Shown: positions 1 to 13,362 of the stretch, in pieces | Layout: each line of letters begins with the position of its first letter | Position numbering within the stretch: the stretch's first letter is position 1 | Assembly: GCA_038501195.1 (NCBI GenBank) | Contig: JBBPUQ010000008.1 | Location: 1,530,001 to 1,594,000 of the forward strand | Source: Nemania diffusa | Taxonomy: Eukaryota; Ascomycota; Sordariomycetes; Xylariales; Xylariaceae | Length of the DNA stretch: 64,000 nucleotides | Direction: 5' to 3' | Program-made: the position numbers and the translations under genes | Notes under the pieces: model-generated | The model's database searches: none | Told to the model about the DNA's origin: nothing | The model's input: only the letters and a program-made list of their open reading frames with translations

Positions 1-3000
1 ATATATTTAACTTTTTATTAAAAAATCTAAGTTTTATTAATATTTATTAATTTAATTAATTATTTTTTATTAAATTTAAAATATTTGTTATTTTGTTATT
101 ATTATATATTTATATATTTTAGTTATAAAATTTTATATTTTTTTATAATTTAACTTTTTTTTTATTAATTTAAATATTAATTTTTTTGTTTTAATTTTTT
201 AATTAAATGTTATTTTTATAACTTAATTAGTTAATATTTTATATAAAAACAAACTTTTTAATAATTTATATAATAATAATATTTATATTATATTTAATAT
301 TAATAATATTTTAAACTAGTTTTTTTAAAAATAGTTAATAAAAAATTATAACTTTTAGTTTTTTTATTAATATATAATTTTTATTTGTTTAATAGTTTAT
401 TTATAATTAGCAAAAAAAAAATTCAACTTTATTTTATAAATTTAAAATAGTTTGTTTATAAATTTAGCTATAAATTAAAAACTATAATTATTAATAAAAC
501 TTTTTAGTTAATTATATATTTAATATAGTTTATTATAATATATTTTTATAATTTATTTTATAGTTATTATATTTTTATAAGTTATAGTTTATATAAATTT
601 AAATAATTTATTAATTATATAAAAAATTATATTGTTTTTATTATTATTAAAAAAAAAATATTTAAAATTTATTATTATATATTGTTATATATATTTTAAT
701 ATTTTTAAAAGCTTTAGTTTTTTTAATGTTTTATTTTTTAAAACTTTAGCTGCTTTATATAAACAATTTGTTATATATTAGTTTATTTTTTTATAAATTT
801 TAAACTATTAATATTTTTAAGTTACTAAAGCTTTTGTTTTATTTTTTTTTAAATATATAATAATTAACTAAATATATTTTTTTTTAATTAAGTTAATATA
901 TAAATTGTTAATATTTAATATTATTAAATATTTTTTATATAATATTAAATTATTTAATATTATTTAATTTAAATTTTAATTAATATAAGTTTTTTTTTTA
1001 TATTTAATTAAACTTTTATTAATTTTATTAACTTTTAAAACTAAATTAATTAATAATATTTTAAAAATTAATAAAAATATAACATTATTTTTTAATATAT
1101 ATATTGTTATAAACTTTTAAAAAGTTTTTTTTAAAAAAATTATTAATTTAAATAAAACTATTATTTTTTATTTGTTTTTTTTTTTTTTTTATATTTTTAT
1201 ATTTTTTAAAAATTTTAAAAAAATATTAATAATAATATTTTTTAAATTTAAATAATATATAATTATAAAATAATAATAATTTATAAATTTTACTTATTTT
1301 ATTTATTAAAAATTTAATATTTTTTTTATATTAAAATATTTTAAAGCTATATAATTTGTTAAAATTATAAAAAAGTATTATATATTAATAAACTTTGTTT
1401 TTTAATATAATAGCTTTTTTATAACTATTAATATTTTTTTATTATATATTTTATAGTTAAGTTTTATACTATAAAATATTTTTAAAAAAAAAGCTATTAA
1501 CTTTTATAAATTTTTCAAACTGTTTTTTTAAAATAGCATACTTAATACTACATTGTTAAAAAAGTTACTTTTTATTAATATACGCTGTATAAAAAACATT
1601 TAAATAATTCTTCAGCGTGTTGTTTATATAGCACTAAAACATTGCAAATTTATTTGTTAACTTAAATAAAAATACTTTAAACTAGTAAACTTTATACTTT
1701 ATTTAAAAAGCTATTAATAACTTATTTTTTTCAAACATTTAAATATAATAAAAAATCTATTAAATATTTATTTTTATATAAATTTTAATTTAAAATATTT
1801 TAGCTAAAGTTTTATTAATTAAAAGCAAAAAATATTTGTTTTTTTAAATAATCAAATTTAGTTTTTTATAGTTTATATATAGTTGTAAAAAATTATTCTT
1901 TTTTTTAACAAATAAAACTAATATTGCTTATAGCACTATTATTAGTTCAATAAAATTTTTTACTAAATTATTACTAATATATTTCTGATATATTTTTGCT
2001 TTTTTTAATAATATTTTATATAATGCGCTATATTTTAAAAAAGCTTTAAAAAGCTTATTAATAATAATTCAATAATTAATACTTAAATAATATAAAAAAA
2101 AGTTATTTAAAACTATTTTATTAAATATATCAAAATATTTGTAGTACTTTTTAAATATTATATATAATATTGTTTTTATTAACTTTTTTTTGTTTTTTAT
2201 TAACTTTTTATACTTTTTTTAAAAAATTATTTGATTTAATTTATATAGTAAAATTATATTATATAAAATAATATTTTCTTGTTTTATTATTATATTAAAT
2301 TTTATAATATTAATAATATTAATTTAAACTAATTAATATTTATATTATTTAATTATATTTTTTTATAACTAATACAAACTATATTAATTATGTTTTATTT
2401 TTAATTTATAATTTTTATATTTTTTTTTTATAAAAAAAGTATAAAAATTTAAGTTATTTTTATAAACTTTTTTTTATAATATATACTTTATATATTATAT
2501 TTTTTGCTATAAATAATTTTTGTTTATATTAAAGTTAATTTGTAAAAGCTGCAAAATCGAAATAAATAGCTAAAAAATAATTAAAAACTTCTTTTTTTAT
2601 ATAACTTTTATTTGTTTTTTTTAATATTTAAATTTATTAATATAAAAACAAACTTTTTTAAGTTTAATTTTTATATTTTTTTTATTCTGTTTTTTTTTTT
2701 AATATATTTAATTTATACATTTGTTTTTTTTTTTTTTTTTTTTATATTTATTAGTTTTTATTAATAGTTTATATTTTGCTAATAATTAAAGTTAATAATT
2801 AACTTTTTTATATTATTTATTAAAATTTTAAAAGTTTAATATTTTAATTTTTAATTATTAAAAAACAACAGCTTTTTTTTTTTACTATTTATTAAAATAT
2901 TATAATAATTTAAGTATTTTTTTTTTACAATAATATTATATTTTATATTTATTATTAATAAAAATATATTTAAAATTATTTTATTTTATATATAAAAATA

Positions 3001-3719
3001 TACTTTTAAACTAATATTAATAGTTTATATAGCTTTTTTATTATAACTTACTATTTAAAATAATATAAATTTTATAATTATTTTAAGTTTTAAATATTTT
3101 AAAATTTTTACAGCAAAGTTTAATTTAATTAATAAATATATATTTATTTTTATATTAACTAGTACTTTTATTAATAAAATAAGTTTATTATTTATTATTA
3201 TATAATTTATAAAAAAAAAGTTTTTTTTTAATAGTTTTTATAAAAAATCAAATAATATTTTTTTATATTTATTTATATTTAATATTAATATATAAATTTA
3301 TTTAAAATAAAAGTTTAATTGTTTTAAATAATATTTTTTAGTTTTTTTTTTAATATAATTTATATTTATTTAAACTTTATAATTTAAATAAAAATAATAT
3401 TAATATAAATTATATTAAATTATTTAAAATTAAACTTATAAAAATATTTATTATTTTTATATTTTTAATTATAATATATAAAATATTAACTTTATAAAAT
3501 TAAAACTTTTACTTAATTAAATAAAGTTTTAATATAAATATAATAACTATTTAAAGTTATATTTAAAATAAAAATGTTTAAATATTTAATGCTATTTTTT
3601 TAATATAAGTTTAATTTTATAAGTTTTTTTTTTTTTTTAAGCTTTAAATTTTTTTTTTGTTTAATTATTTTTAAAAAGTTTTTTTTTTATTATATTTTTT
3701 AAACAATAAAGTTTTTATA
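1..3719. other. Unassigned degenerate AT-rich DNA
   Basis: No LTR, terminal inverted repeat or coding motif could be delimited here. A slightly less AT-rich patch lies at about 1500-1700 and may be a remnant of an older transposon, but no protein motif was readable in it. Long A or T runs occur throughout. Confidence 0.7.
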
Positions 3720-3724
3720 CTATT

Positions 3725-3942
3725 TGTTATAATTAGTATACTTAAACAAAACAAAGTTTGCAAATAAAGTATTATTTATATATTAATTGTAAAATAAAAA
3801 AAAAAAAAAAACTATTTTAAGCTTAGTTTATATAAATATATATTTGTAAATATATAATAAATTATATATACAAACTAAAAGCTCTACTTTAGCTGCAGAT
3901 GCTACTTTAAATGCTATTTAGTTTAGCTACTTAGCTGTAACT
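3725..3942 (-). repeat. 3' LTR (left) of the gypsy relic
   Basis: It aligns over its whole length with 9993-10210 and is much more mutated. Where the right copy keeps C or G (for example around 10130-10200), this copy has T or A, as in CTCCAC becoming CTCTAC and GCCGCA becoming GCTGCA. It carries an internal A-rich run at about 3791-3811. Confidence 0.88.
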
Positions 3943-3954
3943 ACTTTTCCCGCT
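3943..3954 (-). other. Probable polypurine tract
   Basis: Read on the minus strand this is AGCGGGAAAAGT, all purine except two pyrimidines, and it abuts the left LTR. Its position fits the primer for plus-strand synthesis of an element transcribed on the minus strand, and it agrees with the strand of the reverse transcriptase motifs. It is also one of the few C/G-containing spots left in the interior. Confidence 0.6.
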
Positions 3955-6699
3955 AAAAAAATCTTGTTTTAAAATTAACACTTTAAAAATTCGAATTTAC
4001 TACTTATATTCTAATAAAAAAAAAAATCATTTCGAGTATTTATTTTAATACTACTATACTATAAGCTTTTATTCTGTAAAAATATATAAAGTTTTTTTAT
4101 AAATAGTTGCTATAAAATTACAATAATTCTATTTATAATTGCATTTATATTTATATTTCTTTTTTATAATTTTCTAATTACTTTTGTAAAATCTTCTTTT
4201 AGTACGTTATTATTTTTGTACATTTTTAAAAATTTACTTTTTTCTGCTGCTTGTAGCTATTTTTTTAATTGTTTTAAAAGTCTTGCTGCTTTAAAATTTG
4301 TTTTATAAAATACTAGCAACATTTTAGCTAAATCTTTAAAATTGCTTACAAAATATTATTAATTGTTAAAATTTTATTTTTTCTAATTAATTTAATATTA
4401 CAAAATCTTTTTGTAATAAAATCGCAAAATATATATTCGTTTTACTTTTTATTTTTGTTTGTTTTTTATAAAAAAAATTATTTCGCTTTTAAGTTCGTTT
4501 ATTTGCTGTTTTAATAATAAGTTGTTCAAAAACTTCTATAGTTAATTAATATAATATAAATCTATTGATTTTTAGCTATTTAAAACTTTCAATCAAAAAA
4601 TAATAAAGCTTGTTTATTCAAAAATTTTAAAATATTATTAAATAAAAAAATAGTTTAGCTTATTAAAAAGTTTGTTAATAACTTAAAACTAGCGCTTTTT
4701 TACAATAAATATACAATTATTTATTTTAAAATCAAGTTTTTACTTATATCGATTTTTTTAATATATTATTTTTTTTTAAATTTGTTTAAATATTGTTTAT
4801 ATTATTTTTATATATTATTTAATAATATCAGCTTTTTATTAAGCTTTTTTTCAATTTAATTGCTTAATTAGAAATAAGTTTGTAAATTTTTACGTTTTAA
4901 TTTCTTAGTTATAATAATTAAACATTAAAAATTTAAACAATATTTTATATAGCTACAATTTTATTAAATCGTGCAGTAATAATATAGCAGCAAAATTTAT
5001 TGTTAATAATATATCTGTTTAATTATTTTAGTAATAGTTATAAAAAAAATATAGTTATTAATTTAAATATTTAATAGCAATTTTAGTTTATTTTACAAAT
5101 TTATAATGTTTTATTAATAACAAAGTTTATTTAATACTTAGTATTTTCGCTAACTCGTTAATAAAAAAAAAAATAAATTAAAATTTTTAGTTTAAATTAA
5201 CTTGTTTTAATAACTTAAAAACTTTAAATAAACTTTTATAATATAATTATATTACTTTTTATATAGTTATTAATTTATTATAAAATATTAACTATAATAA
5301 CTTATTAAATCAATTTATTACTATAAATATAAATTTGTTTTTTTTTTATTTGTTGTTATTTTTTTAAAATTAATAACTATATACTAAAACAGTTATAAAA
5401 ATATAAAAATAAGTTATAACAATTTTAAAATTTTGTTTTTTAGTACTTTTGTTAGTTAACACTTGAAACAGTTAATAATATATTTATTACAGTTTGTTAC
5501 TAGTTCAAACTATTAATATTATAACAATACTAACTTTTTTGTTTTGTTATATTTAAAGTAAGTTATTGTTATTTTGCTATAAACTTTTTTCAAAAGCTTT
5601 ATAAAGAAATAATTTACTTATAAAACTATAAATTATTTTTTATAAATTATTAAACTTTTATTTAAAGCTCAATTTTTAAATTAGCTTAATTGTATTTTAG
5701 CTCAATATATTTTTAAGTTAAAAAATTCCTGATTATATTTTAAAACTTTATTAATTAGTAACACTATAAACAATAATATATTAATTTCTATGTTTTATTT
5801 TAAACAAAATAACTTAATTATTAAGTTTATATTTACAAGTTTTTTTTTTTTATTTATTAATTTAAATAAAATTATATATTATTAATATTCTATTTTATTT
5901 TTTTAAATTTATAAGTTTTTTTATTTTTTTAATAATAAGTTAACTATTATATTTTTTAATTTTAGTTAATATATAATAACAAAATAGTACTAAATTATTA
6001 AATCTACTTAATTAGCTTATTAAAAATTCAATTGTTATTTAATATTAAAAAATTTAAAAACTTAATAATTAGTTATAATTAAAAATAGCTGTTTTTTTTA
6101 TATATTTATTAATTCGAGTTATTAATATTTAAACTTTTTAATTATTATTAATATTTTTTTATTTAAAATATTATAGTTTAACTTTTTTTTATATAAAATT
6201 TTTAAATAATATATAATAAAGTGCTAAAAACTATTTTTTTTTTTTACAATAAAACTTTTATTACTACTTTATTAAAAGTATTAATTTTTATTCAAGTTTT
6301 TTTATTGTAATTGTAATAAACTAATATTAATACTAAAATTAGTTGTTTTTTAAGCTTTAAAAAAGCTATTTTATAGTTTTTATTTTATTGAAATATTGTA
6401 TTTTTTTTAATTAGTTTAAATAAAAACTTTATTTTATAATTATATTTTAAAATAAATCGATAATAAAAGTTATAAAATCTTAAAAATAATTGAATTATTT
6501 TTATATTTATTAATTATTTTTAATTTTATATTACTGTAATTTTTTTAAAATTTATTTTTATTTTGTTTTTTTTTATAATAAATTTTAAATATTTAGTTTT
6601 AGTAATATAAAACTTATATTTTTTTAAATTAGCTTACAAATTTATATTTCGCAGCTTTTTTAGTACTTTTTTTATATATTGTTTATATTTTTTTAAATT

Positions 6700-6828
6700 A
6701 TTTAAATAAATAAATATATCGTTAATATAAATACTATAAAAATTATTTAAATATTTTTTTAAAGTATTATTTATATACTGTTAAAAAATAGCTAATTTAT
6801 TAATTAATCCAAAAAGTAATATTTTATA
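6700..6828 (-). pseudogene. Reverse transcriptase fossil (Ty3/gypsy core motifs)
   Basis: On the minus strand, in one frame, 6828-6781 translates to YKILLFGLINKLAIF followed by a stop. It matches the gypsy motif usually written LPFGLxNAPATFQ, with the final Q codon (CAA) now TAA. In the same frame 32 codons later, 6732-6700 reads IYINDIFIYLN, matching the catalytic YxDDIxIYS motif with the first Asp changed to Asn (GAC to AAC). The spacing is normal for this domain, and all changes needed are C-to-T or G-to-A. The copy is dead. Confidence 0.85.
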
Positions 6829-9800
6829 TTTAAAAAAACTATATTTTATTTTAAAAATAGTTAAGTTTTTATAATTTAAATATATATAGATTTAATAAAA
6901 TATTTATTACATATTAATTTTTATAAAAATGTTAGCTTTAATAATTTAAACTAAAGTTTTATTTACTAAAAGCAAAAAATAACAGTTTTTTTTTGTAATA
7001 GCATTAATTTTTTAATAATTGATATAAAATTTTAGTTTTTTATTTAGTTTTAAAGCAAACAATATTAATATAGTAAATAAAGTATTTTTTAAAACAATAA
7101 ATTTTTTATATAAATTTTTTACTATATACTTTTTTATAATTTTCAATTTTTTAATTAATAATTTATATAAAAAATAATTAATTAAGTTATTAATAGTTTT
7201 ATTAAAAATAAAATCGATTCAATAATTTATAAGTTGATTTAATAGTAATTAGTTTAAATTTATTTTATTAAACATATAAAATAAAAAGCAGTATTTTTTT
7301 AGAATTTGTTTTTATGCTTTTTTTTTTAATTTTTTGTTTTTTTTATTAAAAAATATCTCGTTATATTTTTTATTTTAAATTATTATATTAATTTTATTAA
7401 TATTAATAATATATAGCTTAGTTTGTTTACAATAAATAAACTTTATAAAAAAAGCAGCTTTAATAATAGTAATATTTATTAATAATTTATACTTATATTA
7501 TTTTATTATATTTTTTTGCAGCTTATACAATTTTTGTTTATTATATTTTTAATTTACTTTTTTAAACAAGTTTAATAGTAGCGAAAGAATTTTTTTTATT
7601 TTAGCTATTTATAATTAGCGATTTATTTTTTATATATTTTTATACAAGAAATTCTTATAAAGTTTAAAAAACTTTTTCTACTATATTTTTTATAATATAG
7701 TTTTTTTAAATATTTTTGCAGCTATGTTTATTTTTTTATTTATTACAAGTTTTTTGTTTAAAAATAAAAAAATATAACAATGTTGTTTACAATTTATTAA
7801 AATGTTGTATTATTTATAAAACATTTTTTTAATCAAAAAATTGTACTTTATATCAATTATTATAAAAAGTATATTTTTAAAAATATATTTTTATAAATAA
7901 AAATTTATTATTAATACTTAATTAATTTTTTAGTACAAGTTAATATTATATTTAATTATAGTTTGTTTAATAAAGTTATTACAAACTATAACGTTTATTT
8001 CTGTTATAATTTTTTTAACAAATATTATATTTATAAAAATATATTTATTTGTTTTTATATTAACTAAAGCTTTAGTAATAAAAGTTTGTTTATTTATTTT
8101 TATTATAATAGTTATTAAAAATAAATTTTTATTTAAAAATAGTATTAAAAAATTTTTTATATTATTTACAATTAGCTTATTTAATAATATTTTTAAAAAA
8201 AAGTCTAATAATTTTAAAGTTAAACTTTTTTTTATTTTTAATTTTTAATTTATTTAGTATTTTTATATTTTAAATATATAGTTAATAATTTAATTTTTTA
8301 ATTTTTAATAATAGTTATTATAAGTTTATTTGTTTAAAAATATTTTTAAGTTCGATATTTTTTTTTTTAATAAATAAAACATTTTTTTTTTTTTATAAAC
8401 TAATTAATTTTTTTTTTTATAAGTTTTAAATATACTTTTTTTAAAAGTATATTAGTTGTTTTAACATTTTTACTGCTTAAAATAATTTTAAACTGTTTTT
8501 TCTGTTTTTTTTTTATATTATTTATTCAATATATTATTTTCGTTTAAAATATAAACTAAATATTTATATTAAAATATTATTTAATTTTTAATTTATTTTA
8601 TAAAATAAACATTAAACTTTTTTTTTTATTAAAACTTAAAAAAAAATTGTTTATTAGTTAAATATATAAACTAGTTTTTAAAAGTTTAAAAACTTTTTAA
8701 TTTTTTTAACTTATAGCTTTTTTATTTTATTCGAGCTTTTTTTTTTTTGTTTAAATCGCTATATTGTTTAATTTAATATTTCAATAATTTTATAAATATA
8801 ATAATTTATTTTAAATAAATATTTTTCAAATAAAGTTATAAATTATTAGCAATAGTACTGTTTAAATAAAACTCAATGTTTTTTATTTTTATAGTATTAT
8901 TTACAAACTAATTTATATTAATTAATAAACAATTAAATTAATATTAAAACTATACTTTAAAATTTATTTTGTTTTTTTTAAAATTATTATAAAAAGTAAT
9001 AATTTTTATTTTAGCAGACTTTTTATATTTTAAATTATTAAAATTTGTTATATTAGCAATAGTATAAAATATAATAGTTTAATTAATAATACTTATTACA
9101 ATAGTTTAATTTATAATTATTAATATAATTTAATTTTAAATAACTAAATTATTAATTAATTAGTTAGTTTTATTTAATTTAACTTTTTTTTTTTTTAAAA
9201 CTTATTTAATTTAGTTTAGTTTTATTACAACTAATTTAACTTTTAATACAATTTTATACTAAATTTGTTTAATATACTTAATTATAAAAGTAATAGTTTA
9301 ATTTAGCTTTTATTTTTATATATATATATTAGTGCTTATTAAATTATATATTTTATAACTTAAGTTTTAAGCAGCAACTTTTTTAAATATAATAACTTAA
9401 TTAGTTTTTACAGCTTTATAAAAAGCAAAAATATTTATAATATTATAAAAGTTGAAATAAGTTACTTTGTTTATATTAGTAATTGCTATAAAAAAAAATC
9501 CTAAATTTTAAACTTTTGTTTAGTATTTTTTAGCAAGTTTATATATATAAGCAACAATGTTTTTATAAACTTCGTTTATTATAAAGTTTTAATATTTTTT
9601 AAAAAATTCCAAAAATTTAATGTTTTATTAAAACTTTTCGTAAATTGTAGCTTTTTCTTTTTTACTAATAAAGTTATTATTTTTATTATATTTTTTTATA
9701 TAAAAAAGTATTAAGTTAGTTATTAAAGTTGTACAAAAAAATCAGCAACAAAAATTAGTTTTAAAAGCTTTATTAAATCGAATATAATATTTTATAAAAT

Positions 9801-9992
9801 TAAACAAGTTAAATTTAACAACTAAAAAGTTGTTTAAAAAAATAGTTGATTTTTTATTGTTTAAAATGTTTATATAACGTAATAAACTAGCAAAAATAAT
9901 TAGTACATTTATTATATAAATAATTTAATCAATTAAATCAATTTAATTAAATATAAAGTTTTATAACTATAATATATTAAAAATTCTACAAT

Positions 9993-10210
9993 TGTTATAA
10001 TTAATATATTTAAATAAAACAAAACTTGCAAATAAAGTACTATTTATATATTAATTGTAAAATAAAAAAAAAAAAAAAACTATTTTAAGCTTAGTTTGTA
10101 TAAGTATATATTTATAAGTGCACAATAAGTTACGTATGCGAGCCGAAAGCTCCACTTTAGCCGCAAATGCCACTCTAAGTACCACTTAGTTTAGCTACCT
10201 AGCTGTAACT
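9993..10210 (-). repeat. 5' LTR (right) of the gypsy relic
   Basis: A 218-bp copy of 3725-3942. Its last 100 bases keep many C and G residues (TACGTATGCGAGCCG at 10132-10146, for instance), so it has been mutated far less than its partner. Confidence 0.88.
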
Positions 10211-10215
10211 TTATT

Positions 10216-13041
10216 AATAATTATATATTTAAATATAATTACAAAAGTTAATAAATATTATTTAATTATTATATAGTTTTTTAATATATAATTTGTTAAT
10301 TTATTTTAATAACTTGTTATATAAATTTTTTTTAAAGTTTATAAAATTAATTTAAATTGCTTTAGCTTATTTAATAAACTTTATATTAAATTATATAAAT
10401 TTATTAAAATTTTATATTTTAAAGTTTTAATATTTAATTTATACTTTTTTATATTTATTAAAGTTATAATAATAAATAAATAAATAGTTTAAAACTTTTA
10501 TATTTGTTTTTAAAATAAACTTTTTTTTATAGTTATTTATAATAAATACTATAATATTTTTAAAAATAAAACTTTTTATTTAGTTAATAATATAATCGAT
10601 TTTTTTTAAGTTTTAATTATAATAGTTAATATTTTTAATTAGTTTATTTTTTAATAATATAAATTAATATTTAAACTAAACTTTAGTTTTATTTTTAACT
10701 AGTTTATTATTAATAAATATAAATAAATTAGCTGTTTTAATTAATAGTTTAGTTTTTTTTTTAATAATTATAAAAACTTTATTAATAGTTTTTAATTTTA
10801 AAGTGTTTTTTTGTTGTTATTTTTATTACTAAGTTATTTTAATAAAAATTAAATTATTAATAAAAATTGTTAATATAAACTTTAGTACTATTATTGTTAT
10901 AAATATAATTTAGTTTTAAAAAATTTTGATTTAACTTTTTAAATTTATAATTTTTTTTTTATAAATATTTATAACTTTATAAAACATAATATTTTAAAAG
11001 TTAGCTTTTTAATAAATTATATCTGCTTTTTATTATTTAGTTTTTTTTTTAATTTAATTATTTAAATATACAAAAAATAAATATTTTATTTAAAAAAGTT
11101 TGTTATATTTTTTAACTTTTTTATAGTTTTTTAAACAATATTTAATTATAAAATTTAATACTTAAACTTTTAATATATTGCTTTATTATAAATATTTATT
11201 ATTGTTTAAAATTATTTAAAAATTATTAACTTATTATATTTAAACTATACTTTTTTTTTATTTTTAATAAAAAAAACAAAAATTATTTAAAAAGTTTTAT
11301 TTTAAACAATAAAATATTTAATATTAATTATTATTTTTTCGATTATACTATTATATATAGTTTTATTAATAACTATATATTACTATTATTTGTTATATTT
11401 TTTGAAATTTTTATTAACAAATTTAAACTTTTTATAAATATTAAAAATAAAAAGTTTTTTATTATTAAAAATGTTATAATAAAACTTATTATTATTGTTT
11501 ATAATATGTTTTATAATATAAGTATATTTTATATAATTTTTAAGCAAACTTTAAAAGTTTTAAAACTATTAATATAGTTTATTTTATTTATAGTTTATTT
11601 ATATTTAAAAAGCAAACTTTATTAATTTATTTTTAATAAATTAAACTTATTGTTTAATTTTTTTATAATTAGCAATAAATATATTATTATTAAAAATTAG
11701 TTATATTATTTTAATATATTAAAATTAATTAATTTGTTTAAAAGTTTTTAAAAATTTATTGTTTTTTTAAACAGTTAAAATAAACTTTAGTTTTATAATA
11801 AATATAATATTAACAATAAATTCAAAAATCAAATAATATTATATATTTTAAAAAAAAAACTAAAGTTAAAAAAACTAAAAAACAAATTTAACTTTTTTAG
11901 TTAAATTAACATATTTATATAAATGCTTTTTTATTTATTACTTTTACTTTTTTATATTTATTATTTTATTTAATTTTTAATAAGTTTATTGTTTTTAATA
12001 AACAATAAGATCTATTTAGTTATTTTAGCTATTTATTAATTATATTGCATATATTAACTACTTTTAAGATTTATTTGTTCAAATATAAATATAGTTTATA
12101 ACATAAATTAATATTATAATAGTTAAATCGTTTTTTTATAAATTTTTAATTAATATTAATAATAATAACTATTTATTATTAGCTTAAAATAGCAATTGTA
12201 AAAAAAGCTTTATTTAAATAAATATATTTAATATAATTTATATAATTTTAAAACAATTAATTAATAATTAAAACTTATATAATAATAACTATTTAAATAA
12301 ACTATTTGCTAATAAATTTTTTTTTTTTAATATATAAATTATAATAAATAAAAAAGCAAGTTTAATATAAATATTTAAAAATTTATTTAATAATATTTTC
12401 GTTGAATCAAATAAATCTTTATTTAAAAGCAAAAATAAAAAAAACAAACTATATATTATTTGTAACAAAAACTTAAAGAAATATTAATTAGCCGATTTTA
12501 TTATAACAACAATAAAATTTAAATTTATATTATTTTTTTTTAAGTTTAAGCTATTATAATAAATATAAACTTTATTATATAAAATTATTTAAATATTACT
12601 ATATAAAAAGTTATTTGTTATATTTAAATAAAAATTTATTTTTATAAACAAATTTAACAATTAACTTTTTAAATATATAATATAAAAAAAAACAATTAAA
12701 TTAAATATAACTAAATTTTTTAACTATGTTTTATTTATTAAAAACTTAATTTAATTAAATATAAAACATTTTATTTTAAAACTGTTAATTTTATTATTTT
12801 ATTATTAATATATTTATTAAAACTTTAAATAATTAATTTATTATATTATTAAATTTTAATAAATTTAAATATAAAGTAAATTTATATATATTATATTTAG
12901 TAATTTTATTAAAAAAATAATTTTTTTTTTTTTTTTTATTAAATTTTATTTAGTTTATATATTTAAATATTATTTATTAATATTAACAAATAATAATTAA
13001 TAATAACTATATAATTATTTATTATAAATATATTATTTATT
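10216..13041. other. Unassigned degenerate AT-rich DNA between two LTR elements
   Basis: About 2.8 kb of A/T-dominated sequence with no delimitable repeat pair and no readable protein motif. It probably consists of older transposon remnants. Confidence 0.65.
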
Positions 13042-13046
13042 ATAGC

Positions 13047-13362
13047 TGTTATAATCGTAAAAAGTATAAAAGCTAGTTTATTGATTTTATTAACTAAAGA
13101 TTTTAAAATAAAAAAAATAAAAAAAAAAAGCTAAATTATATATATATATTGTACAAAATATATAGATATATAAAACTATAAATAAAATCACAAATAAAGT
13201 TATAAAATTTAACTAAAGTTTTTTTAAAATAAATTATTTTAAAAATTGTAGTTTTTATAAATTAATAAAAATTGCAAAATTATATTATAATAAAATATAT
13301 AAGTTTTAATTTATAATTAATAAAATAAATATAAAAGTTAATAATTTATATAAATTGTTATA
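13047..13362. repeat. Left LTR of the second element
   Basis: It aligns with 18798-19140. A shared landmark is the block reading GCTAAATTATATATATATAT after the A-rich run. It is almost free of C and G in its last 120 bases, unlike its partner. Confidence 0.87.

Larger units (their letters stand above)
3720..10215 (-). mobile_element. Ty3/gypsy LTR retrotransposon, RIP-mutated relic
   Basis: Two 218-bp direct repeats (3725-3942 and 9993-10210) flank a 6.05-kb interior. Both repeats begin TGTTATAATTA and end AGCTGTAACT as read on the plus strand. The flanks are CTATT (3720-3724) and TTATT (10211-10215), a 5-bp target duplication differing by one C-to-T change. The element lies on the minus strand: a reverse transcriptase fossil is readable on that strand at 6700-6828, and a purine tract sits next to the left LTR on the minus strand (3943-3954). 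The left LTR is therefore the 3' LTR. No reading frame survives. Gag, protease, RNase H and integrase were not resolved. Confidence 0.88.
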
